This document shows positions 7,022 through 12,330 of a DNA stretch of 12,330 bases, piece after piece (the stretch's first letter is position 1; each line of letters begins with the position of its first letter). The DNA is taken from NCBI GenBank assembly GCA_026990885.1, contig JALXCO010000240.1, forward strand, positions 1 through 12,330, in the 5' to 3' direction. The DNA comes from Desulfurococcales archaeon (GTDB lineage Archaea > Thermoproteota > Thermoprotei_A > Sulfolobales > AG1). Made by a program: the position numbers and the translations under genes. The notes beneath the pieces were generated by a model. The model saw nothing but the letters and a program-made list of their open reading frames with translations, was not told the origin of the DNA and did no database searches.

Positions 7022-7035
7022 GCGCCGCCACCGCC
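7022..7035 (+). other. GC-rich leader after the tRNA half (putative trans-pairing strand)
   Basis: GCGCCGCCACCGCC follows position 37 directly and is 13 of 14 G or C in a region of about half GC. Known split tRNA halves carry such tails, which pair with the complementary leader of the partner half to build the bulge-helix-bulge cut by the splicing endonuclease. The partner should read close to GGCGGTGGCGGC upstream of a tRNA 3' half. A short palindrome, CTAATCAATTAG (7036-7047), comes next and contains the stop codon of the convergent gene. No T-run terminator is seen. Confidence 0.55.
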
Positions 7036-7043
7036 CTAATCAA

Positions 7044-8038
7044 TTAGCCCTCTACAGTTCTCAACAGCACGGGTACAGATGCTGCAATAACCAGCCTGTC
7101 TCGCTCAGACACCTTGATACCTATCATATCCCCCGAATACCTCCTCCTGGAGGTCTTCAGCAGAACAGGTATTTTCGCCCCGATAGACACCTCTTTATCG
7201 ACAACCATGGGGTCTGGTATGAGCTTATGGTACTCGGAGAGCCTATAGATCTCGGGGTCGTCCATCCATTTGGTTGCGTCTACCACACCAAGATCGATGA
7301 GAGCCTTAACGTATCCTACAGCAAAGTTTCTAAGTAGGTATGCGTAGATGGGGAATCTATCGTTCCCGCACGCTTTTGTAGAGAACTTTCTGTATATATT
7401 GGCTACGTGCTGGCTATGTATATAGATCTCTTCCCTACCAACCTTGATGTTCTCTATATTGTTGAACATCCCGACACACTTAAGGAACTCATATATTGAG
7501 GCTACAGCCCTATCATTCGACCTAAGTATGATTTTGCCTGTCTTAAAGTCGGACTTCTCCCTATTAAGGAGGGTATCGATAAAGGCGATTATATATCCCA
7601 AAGCCCTGAAGTTGTAGGATTCGTTGAAGTTGAGGTACTTAAAGGAGTAGTCATCGAGAGACTTGAAGGAAATCTCACAGTATTTTGCGAATCCACAAAC
7701 CTTTGTGTAGGGGCAGATGGAGCTTAGGGGGCAGTGATCGCTGTACACGATGATCGAGTCCCTATTGAGGGTTCTCAAAACACCCTGGGGCCTGTCGAAG
7801 ATGAACTCGTGAACCTCCACATTGTTTAGCTTCTCGACTATAAGATCATCTATATCGCAGTGCCCTATAGATAGGTTTGAATCAACACAGAGAATCCTGG
7901 GTCTGAACTCCTTGAGGAAGTATAGGTCTCCCAGGGTAGATATCTTTATTCCGTCCTCGCTGAGGACATATATTTTTGTGTCAGGCGAGAATAAACCTAC
8001 CCCCCCCCCGAATGGGCTAGATAGCTGTATTGCTCCAT
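7044..8038 (-). CDS. Freestanding intein-like protein (Hint plus LAGLIDADG-like), frame broken at a G10 run
   Basis: From GTG at 7820 the frame gives 258 residues, but it stays open and protein-like for 60 more codons upstream, up to a run of ten G (8000-8009), with no ATG, GTG or TTG start. An ATG at 8038 in a neighbouring frame begins MEQYSYLAHSGGG and joins if the run had eleven G (or eight), giving about 331 residues. After the run, LFSPDTKIYVLSEDG, then ILCVD, then IIVYSDHCPL resemble intein block A and block B (T-x-x-H) of Hint domains. The segments LGYIIAFIDTLL and VGYVKALIDLGV resemble two LAGLIDADG helices, each lacking the catalytic acid. The end, LVIAASVPVLL, resembles block F/G without the His-Asn. 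The block A cysteine is replaced by Leu, so splicing is unlikely. Four cysteines are spaced exactly six residues apart. There are no extein sequences. The assignment rests on pattern alone, and a different fold is possible. Confidence 0.5.
8000..8009 (-). repeat. G10 homopolymer tract causing a frame change
   Basis: Ten C on the given strand, read as ten G in the mRNA, form GGG codons inside the start of the intein-like gene. The run lies exactly where the upstream ATG frame and the long downstream frame part company, and eleven G would unite them. It could be a site of RNA polymerase or replication slippage, or a homopolymer length error in the assembly. Confidence 0.75.
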
Positions 8039-8069
8039 GGTATCATGTATACAGATCGCTTTGCATCCT

Positions 8070-8078
8070 TAAATATAA
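8070..8078 (-). promoter_or_regulatory. TATA-like box for the intein-like gene
   Basis: TTATATTTA on the minus strand is centred about 36 bases before the ATG at 8038, so transcription would begin within about ten bases of that codon. No Shine-Dalgarno site is visible, consistent with near-leaderless translation. The placement supports 8038, rather than the GTG at 7820, as the true start. Confidence 0.5.
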
Positions 8079-8131
8079 CAGGCATATATCCAGCTATATC
8101 CAGTTAATCCTGATCAAGGGGGGAGAGGAAA

Positions 8132-8731
8132 CTAGACAATCTCGCCGTTAGCCGCCTTAGAAATCAGCTTACTCACACCCTGCCTCAGCAACTCCCAAGC
8201 CCTTGGCTTTGAGATCCCGAACGATGTGGCTATATCCTTGATACTGGTTTTCTTTGGTATGTTGTAGTACCCGCTATTTAGTGCGGATATTAAAACGTCT
8301 CTCTGCCTGGAGGTTAGAAAGTCCTTGGGGGAGGCTTTCCTAAGGCTGTACTCGATGATCGATATACCCGCACTCCTCATAGACTGCAGAATGCTCCTGG
8401 CCTCGCCTCTGCTCTCTGTGATGATCTTCATCCTGATCTTGTCGCCAGAAACCTTGGCTGAGAGTATATGGGTGTTGCTTAGCCCAGCCAGCCTGCAGGG
8501 GCAACTGTCGGATCTTATTATAGAGAGAGAAGTCTCCTCATCGAGGTTCTCCACAGACGACACCCTTACTCTCCCTTTACCCATGCTGTCCGCGGAGATC
8601 CTCCCCTTAACCATGAGAAATACCTTAATCCCGTAGCTGCTCCAGGGTCTGCAGTTCATGTATAGGATTTCTCCCTTAACCATATTGATCCATGTGCAGG
8701 GGATCCTAAACAAAACCTCAAGTATATACAA
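8132..8731 (-). CDS. Bacterio-opsin activator-type HTH transcription regulator
   Basis: A 199-residue archaeal regulator. The C-terminal domain (about 138-190) is the HTH_10 type seen in Bat-like proteins: LTSRQRDVLISALNSGYYNIP, then KTSIKDIATSFGISKPRAWELL and a final helix. The N-terminal part (1-130) has the ligand-binding-like pattern of this family, with FRIPCTW near residue 8 and a CPC pair at 77-79 that could bind metal or sense redox state. The start is TTG at 8731, because an in-frame TAG lies four codons upstream and the family usually begins with a similar strand. A later ATG (residue 17) is the alternative. It lies 105 bases beyond the end of the terminal-oxidase operon on the same strand. 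Control of that operon or of the intein-like gene would be a guess. Confidence 0.8.
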   Translation of the reverse strand: MYILEVLFRIPCTWINMVKGEILYMNCRPWSSYGIKVFLMVKGRISADSMGKGRVRVSSVENLDEETSLSIIRSDSCPCRLAGLSNTHILSAKVSGDKIRMKIITESRGEARSILQSMRSAGISIIEYSLRKASPKDFLTSRQRDVLISALNSGYYNIPKKTSIKDIATSFGISKPRAWELLRQGVSKLISKAANGEIV

Positions 8732-8801
8732 TACATCAACCTATACATCGTATAGATAATTCAAGCTTATTAGTATAGCTATAGAGAAGTAGATAGATGT
8801 A

Positions 8802-8809
8802 GAAAAAAG
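8802..8809 (-). terminator. T-rich terminator after the oxidase operon
   Basis: On the minus strand a CTTTTTTC tract lies about 28 bases past the subunit I stop codon, in an A/T-rich gap. T-runs of this kind suffice for archaeal termination, and it separates the oxidase operon from the HTH gene. Confidence 0.5.
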
Positions 8810-8836
8810 CATACCCATGTATTAAGATGCATAAAG

Positions 8837-10468
8837 CTACCCACCGATATAAACTATCTCAACAGGCGATAGCCCCCTAGAGAATATCTCCATCATAGGC
8901 ACTGTGTAGCCGATTACTATAAGGATCAACGCCACAATAATCCATATCGAGAGCCTATCAAAGATCGTGGGCTCATCCCCCTGCTCGCCACCGGATCCCT
9001 CAGACAGAGAGGCACCGTTAACGGTTGCTGGCGCGCCAAATTTTAGCGATGCAAACACGTTAAGTATAAAGATCACGCCGGAAAGCCAGAAGATTAGCCC
9101 ACCAACAGCACCTATCTGGAGAAGGGGAGACCAGATCTCTGGAGACAGGCCCATATACGATGAGTCATCGACCCTTCTGGGCGCACCGTATATACCGGCT
9201 ATATGGTATGCTAGGGCAAATATGAACATCCCTACAAACCACAGGTACGGCTGGATCTTGGCTAGAGAGCCGCTGAAAATATTTCTATCGAAAACCACGG
9301 GGAATATAAGGTAGGTTATAGACATGAACACAAGGGTTACTATAGAGCCTACAGTTAGGTGGAAGTGCCCAACAACCCATAGGGTGTTGTGCACAACATA
9401 GTTCATGGTTAGGCTCGCGTTAACTATACCGCCGATCCCGCCGAAGCCGAATAGTATAAAGGCCAGGGCTAAACCAGCAAACACAGGGTTTCTCCAGGGC
9501 AGCTTCAGAACCCATGAGAACACTCCACCACCCCTAGCCCTACCAGCCCTCTCGAGAGTGGCTAAAACGTTGAATGCAGTCACGAAACTGCCCAGCGCAA
9601 CTGAGTAGGTTAGGGCTGTATGGAGAAGCTTGGCCTCGAAGCTCAGGCCTGAATCGACGAACTGGTGATGCAGACCGACAGGTGTGGAGGCTAGTATAAA
9701 CAGTATGTAGGCTAGCTTAGCCGCCTTAACGCTATATAGCTCTACACCCAGCAGCTTGGGCATTATAGCGTAGAACGCGACTATAGCCGGGATAAGCCAG
9801 AAGTAGACTAGCGGATGGCCAAAGTACCAGAATAGGGTTCTGTCCAGCAGGACGTCGACTGGTTTACCGAATAGGGAGGCGGGTATAAGGTCCATTAAAA
9901 CCTCGATAGATAATCCAGGAGTAGCCTCAAGCCATATAATTATAGTCGTTATAACCCCGAAGGCCCCAACAGGGATACCAACACCCCGGTTGGCTCTGCG
10001 CCACCTAAGGAAAACATCTATCACTGCGGCAGAAAACACCCATGTGCCAACAATAACCACCGCTAAACCTATGTAGAAGAGCGGGTGACCGATAAGGGGA
10101 GGGTAGAAGGTGTACAGCACGGAGGCCCTCCCAGCGAGAATAGGGATAGCGGCGGTCACTGTACCGCCTAGAGTCAGGACGAGGGTTAGCCCCAGAAGCG
10201 TCTTCCTGAAGTTGACCCTGAGCTCTGAAACCATTACGAACACGGCTATACCCATTATGAAGAATGCTGTCCATATAATCGCCATCAAGACCCCATGACC
10301 GGTTAGAGCTGTATAGTAGCCTGATGCATCAACCAGCCTGGGGAATCCAGGTGTTCTGGAAACCAGCTGTATGAACCCGAATAACCCGCCTAGAGCCAGT
10401 GCTACGAAGCTGAATAGGATAGAGATCCTCATGAACACCTTTTCGTAATCCCTGAACACCAGGATCAC
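8837..10468 (-). CDS. coxA: Heme-copper terminal oxidase subunit I, B (ba3-like) type
   Basis: The catalytic subunit reduces oxygen to water at the heme-CuB centre and pumps protons across the cytoplasmic membrane. At 543 residues with about 13 hydrophobic helices, all ligands are visible: H58 (TGHG) and H370 for the low-spin heme, H368 for the oxygen-binding heme, and H218, H267 and H268 for CuB. The cross-linked tyrosine is Y222 in GHPLVYFW; this form of the motif, rather than GHPEVY, marks the B-type family with ba3 of Thermus and the oxidases of aerobic crenarchaea. A glycine/glutamate-rich linker (about 485-505) precedes the last helix. The GTG start at 10468 overlaps the subunit II stop in GTGA, showing translational coupling. 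No subunit III gene follows. Confidence 0.96.
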   Translation of the reverse strand: MILVFRDYEKVFMRISILFSFVALALGGLFGFIQLVSRTPGFPRLVDASGYYTALTGHGVLMAIIWTAFFIMGIAVFVMVSELRVNFRKTLLGLTLVLTLGGTVTAAIPILAGRASVLYTFYPPLIGHPLFYIGLAVVIVGTWVFSAAVIDVFLRWRRANRGVGIPVGAFGVITTIIIWLEATPGLSIEVLMDLIPASLFGKPVDVLLDRTLFWYFGHPLVYFWLIPAIVAFYAIMPKLLGVELYSVKAAKLAYILFILASTPVGLHHQFVDSGLSFEAKLLHTALTYSVALGSFVTAFNVLATLERAGRARGGGVFSWVLKLPWRNPVFAGLALAFILFGFGGIGGIVNASLTMNYVVHNTLWVVGHFHLTVGSIVTLVFMSITYLIFPVVFDRNIFSGSLAKIQPYLWFVGMFIFALAYHIAGIYGAPRRVDDSSYMGLSPEIWSPLLQIGAVGGLIFWLSGVIFILNVFASLKFGAPATVNGASLSEGSGGEQGDEPTIFDRLSIWIIVALILIVIGYTVPMMEIFSRGLSPVEIVYIGG

Positions 10469-10926
10469 CTCTTGATCACTAGCTCAGCAAACATGCCTGA
10501 ATGCCCGATCCCGCAGTACTCATTGCATATTACTAGGTAGCTGCCCTCGAAATCCGGCGGGGGTCTCCACACGATCTCGGAGATGTATCCGGGAATAACC
10601 ATTATGTTGACGTTGGTGCCGATGATGCTGAATCCGTGGAGCACGTCGCTTGAGTAGATCCTGAACCTCACCTCCTTGGGGTTCTCCAACACAATCTTGT
10701 TAGGCTGGAAGGAGAATCTGTACGCCAGTATATTAACCTCGTATACACCATCCCCAAGGCTCCTTATCCCAGGCTTGAACTCCTCCACAGCATCGGTGGG
10801 TCTATACTCCGCCTCAACCTCAGACGGGGGGATGTATCCCACGCCAGCTATCGCCACCAGTGTGCCGATAAATATACCTAGAGTAGCCGCCACGATAACT
10901 ATCCAGAGAGCCTCCCACCTATCCAA
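10465..10926 (-). CDS. coxB: Heme-copper terminal oxidase subunit II (CuA protein)
   Basis: This subunit accepts electrons from a donor protein at its binuclear CuA centre and passes them to subunit I. From the TTG at 10926 it has 153 residues, close to the size of ba3-type subunit II: one N-terminal membrane helix (about 4-28) and an external cupredoxin domain. CuA ligands are the His of SSDVLHGF and the cluster CNEYCGIGHSGM near the C-terminus, giving two Cys, the Glu carbonyl, His and Met. A longer frame opens at TTG 10986, but its extra 20 residues are the subunit IIa gene read in another frame. GGTGA (10931-10935), four bases before the 10926 codon, fixes the shorter start and overlaps the subunit IIa stop codon. 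Confidence 0.92.
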   Translation of the reverse strand: MDRWEALWIVIVAATLGIFIGTLVAIAGVGYIPPSEVEAEYRPTDAVEEFKPGIRSLGDGVYEVNILAYRFSFQPNKIVLENPKEVRFRIYSSDVLHGFSIIGTNVNIMVIPGYISEIVWRPPPDFEGSYLVICNEYCGIGHSGMFAELVIKR

Positions 10927-10930
10927 GATC

Positions 10931-11050
10931 TCACCCCACGGGACCCCTACTAAGCAGTATCGACAGCACAATAAACCACACGCCAATCATCAGGATCATG
11001 AATAGGCCCAGCAGGAGCAGAGTAGATTTAGGTGGTGGCCCGCCGCCCAT
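10931..11050 (-). CDS. Small oxidase subunit IIa, single-helix membrane peptide
   Basis: A 39-residue peptide starting MGGGPPPKST, followed by one hydrophobic helix of about 22 residues rich in L, I, M, V and F, and ending SRGPVG. Position, size and single-helix topology match subunit IIa of ba3-type oxidases (CbaD of Thermus, 34 residues), which supplies the helix missing from the shortened subunit II. The ATG at 11050 has GAGGGTG seven bases upstream. The TGA stop (10931-10933) is embedded in the ribosome-binding site of subunit II, so the three genes IIa, II and I form one coupled operon. It is below the usual length cutoff of gene finders and would be easily missed. Sequence similarity to known IIa peptides is only general, so the call rests largely on context. 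Confidence 0.75.
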   Translation of the reverse strand: MGGGPPPKSTLLLLGLFMILMIGVWFIVLSILLSRGPVG

Positions 11051-11057
11051 CAAGCAG

Positions 11058-11064
11058 CACCCTC
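11058..11064 (-). promoter_or_regulatory. Ribosome-binding site of the oxidase operon
   Basis: GAGGGTG on the minus strand ends seven bases before the ATG of subunit IIa, a good archaeal Shine-Dalgarno match that supports the reality of the 39-residue gene. Confidence 0.55.
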
Positions 11065-11085
11065 AAATACGATCATTAAAGACGC

Positions 11086-11094
11086 ATTATTAAT
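11086..11094 (-). promoter_or_regulatory. Possible TATA box of the oxidase operon
   Basis: ATTAATAAT on the minus strand is centred about 40 bases before the subunit IIa ATG. Start of transcription about 26 bases downstream would leave a leader just long enough for the GAGGGTG site. A second candidate, TTTAATGA, lies too near the start codon. The rest of the gap 11051-11190 holds only a T5 run on the minus strand (within 11150-11160) that may end the upstream gene's transcript. Confidence 0.35.
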
Positions 11095-11190
11095 CAGCAC
11101 CTTAACATAGGTTAACCACCGTGTTCAGAAAGCAGCTATTGAGGGTGTGGAGAAAAAGGTTCTTCAAGCAAGAAATATATGGAAGAAGCC

Positions 11191-12330
11191 TTATGGCCTG
11201 GGTGGGAAGAACCAGGCCTCATACCTAAGGAAGCTGTCCACAGATCCTAGGAGGAGGGGCACGGCGACGATCAGGATAAGCATATATATCGCAAACCTAG
11301 CGTCGAGAGACCTGATTGAGGAGAGCAGAGCCCTACCAATATATATGGATGATACACCGAAAGCAAGGGCTAGAAGCAAGGCAATCAGGGCCTCTGAAAA
11401 GCTGTATGAGAGGAGCCACACATATATTAGGGACCCCACAGCTATAGCTACAGCCCAGCTCGCCAGATCTCTGCCTGCAAGGATCCTTCGAGCAAGATCA
11501 TAGGCAAGGCCCATAGCCAAAAGAGACACGAGAACATGGATAGGGGTTATAGCCCTGTACCCCATAAATCTTATGGCAGAGTCTATAGCGAGAACCGAGA
11601 GCACATAGATAAGTGCGGAAGAAAACGCTGGGAACCTGGCTACAGCCCTAGAGAAACCTCCAGACCCCAACGGGTGGATCGATGAAGCCACATACAGGAA
11701 TAGAGCAGACACGAGAAAAATGGCTGGAGGCGCAAAAAGGTAGTTCTCACCAGCTATATTGTACTTGATCACGTTCTCCATAATACCCAGCCAAGCGGGG
11801 TCCTGGGCCAGGTGCTCATCCATGACCAGCTCCCTAAGATCATTGTAGGAGAACCTAACATAGCCAGCATACCTATACAGCACGATGGGCCATGAGACGG
11901 AAAGCACTATCCAGCCAAAAACAGCGAGACCTCTGGAAAACCTCTTCACGTGATCTATAATGGACACGCCGGCAAGACCCAGGATCACCCCGCCGGATAG
12001 AGCTAGATTATGCGGCCAGCTATATGCAGATTCACCACCACCCAGAATAGAGTGCCACCTCTCATCGAGAGCCCCCGCAACCAGGACGGTTGCCGTGCCC
12101 AACACAGCTATAGCCAGGGGGTGCGGATAGCTCATTCTCGGTAGAATCCTGAGAAACCGCACACCACCACCAAAAATGGTTCTCCACGCCCCAACCCTTG
12201 GAGCTATAAGTAGAAGGAGTGCAACACCAATCATACCACCATACAGTGTGGCGTGTGCAGGTGTCCAGAACGATTCAAACGGTGTGTTCTGGTGCCATAC
12301 AAGGTCTGAGTAGAGCCCTAAGCCAGCTAC
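11191..12330 (-). CDS. Multi-spanning membrane protein with duplicated D-x2-W-H / P-H motif (partial)
   Basis: The frame is open from the right edge of the window to TAA at 11191-11193, giving 379 residues and lacking its N-terminus; the ATG at 12234 is internal. About ten hydrophobic helices are visible. Two similar segments stand out: SDLVWH followed 13 residues later by PAH and then LYGG (12309-12238), and LDERWH followed 14 residues later by PH and LALSGG (around 12070-11990). Each has the order D-x2-W-H ... P-x0-1-H ... L-x2-GG, suggesting an internal duplication; a weaker ITPIH occurs later. Paired histidines in helices could bind metal or heme, but no known enzyme is recognised. It is on the same strand as, and 140 bases upstream of, the terminal oxidase operon, so a link to respiration is possible but unproven. 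Confidence 0.6.
   Translation of the reverse strand, partial: VAGLGLYSDLVWHQNTPFESFWTPAHATLYGGMIGVALLLLIAPRVGAWRTIFGGGVRFLRILPRMSYPHPLAIAVLGTATVLVAGALDERWHSILGGGESAYSWPHNLALSGGVILGLAGVSIIDHVKRFSRGLAVFGWIVLSVSWPIVLYRYAGYVRFSYNDLRELVMDEHLAQDPAWLGIMENVIKYNIAGENYLFAPPAIFLVSALFLYVASSIHPLGSGGFSRAVARFPAFSSALIYVLSVLAIDSAIRFMGYRAITPIHVLVSLLAMGLAYDLARRILAGRDLASWAVAIAVGSLIYVWLLSYSFSEALIALLLALAFGVSSIYIGRALLSSIRSLDARFAIYMLILIVAVPLLLGSVDSFLRYEAWFFPPRP

Noticed and set aside
7822..8151. Open frame on the plus strand across the apparent gap upstream of the 7820 start
   Set aside because: Its product is serine-rich and featureless, and the opposite strand holds a far more protein-like sequence continuous with the intein-like gene.
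8415..8465. GTGATGA and CTGA elements resembling a C/D box guide RNA
   Set aside because: The spacing between boxes is wrong, no C' box is found, and the stretch is coding for the HTH protein.
10545..10560. TCGAAATCCGGC resembling a tRNA T arm
   Set aside because: It encodes the conserved region before the CuA site in subunit II and has no paired T stem.
11121..11228. Short basic frame on the plus strand starting at GTG (35 codons)
   Set aside because: No ribosome-binding site or family resemblance, and it runs into the oppositely oriented membrane-protein gene.
1..12330. CRISPR array, insertion sequence or long direct repeats
   Set aside because: No regularly spaced repeat, transposase-like product or terminal inverted repeat was seen.

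Overview
The window reads as chromosomal DNA of a thermophilic, oxygen-respiring crenarchaeon (Thermoproteota). The reasons are heavy use of ATA, AGG and CTA codons, frequent GTG and TTG starts, short or absent mRNA leaders behind TATA-like boxes, archaeal-type enzymes throughout (a serine-type dihydroorotate dehydrogenase, MptE, a DsrE-like protein, a bacterio-opsin-activator-type HTH protein) and a B-type heme-copper oxidase. I cannot name the genus.

Layout. Positions 1-999 (+) hold the end of a dihydroorotase gene overlapping pyrD (pyrimidine synthesis). Positions 1030-3193 (-) hold an overlapping aspartate kinase and aspartate-semialdehyde dehydrogenase pair, the first two steps toward threonine, methionine and lysine. 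Positions 3313-3654 (+) encode a small DsrE-like protein. Positions 3644-5128 (-) and 5242-6216 (+) are a divergent pair: a membrane glycosyltransferase of family 2 and a polyprenyl-phosphate sugar-1-phosphate transferase, probably serving cell-surface glycan synthesis. Positions 6225-6983 (+) encode MptE, a pterin cofactor enzyme.

The most unusual stretch is 6984-8038. Directly after the mptE stop codon lies a clean 5' half of tRNA-Gln(UUG), positions 1 to 37, followed by a GC-rich tail and no 3' half anywhere nearby. This is the architecture of a split (trans-spliced) tRNA gene. A few bases further on, on the opposite strand, lies a gene that looks like a freestanding, degenerate intein: a Hint-like N-terminal half, LAGLIDADG-like segments and no exteins. 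Its reading frame is broken at a run of ten G, so the full-length protein needs one extra G in the mRNA, or two fewer.

Positions 8132-8731 (-) encode an HTH regulator. Positions 8837-11050 (-) hold a compact terminal oxidase operon in the order subunit IIa (39 residues), subunit II (CuA), subunit I, with a T-rich terminator after it. The window ends inside a multi-spanning membrane protein (11191-12330, -) that carries a duplicated D-x2-W-H ... P-H motif. No CRISPR array, insertion sequence or rRNA was seen, and no stretch over 300 bases is without a gene once the Hint-like gene is extended.
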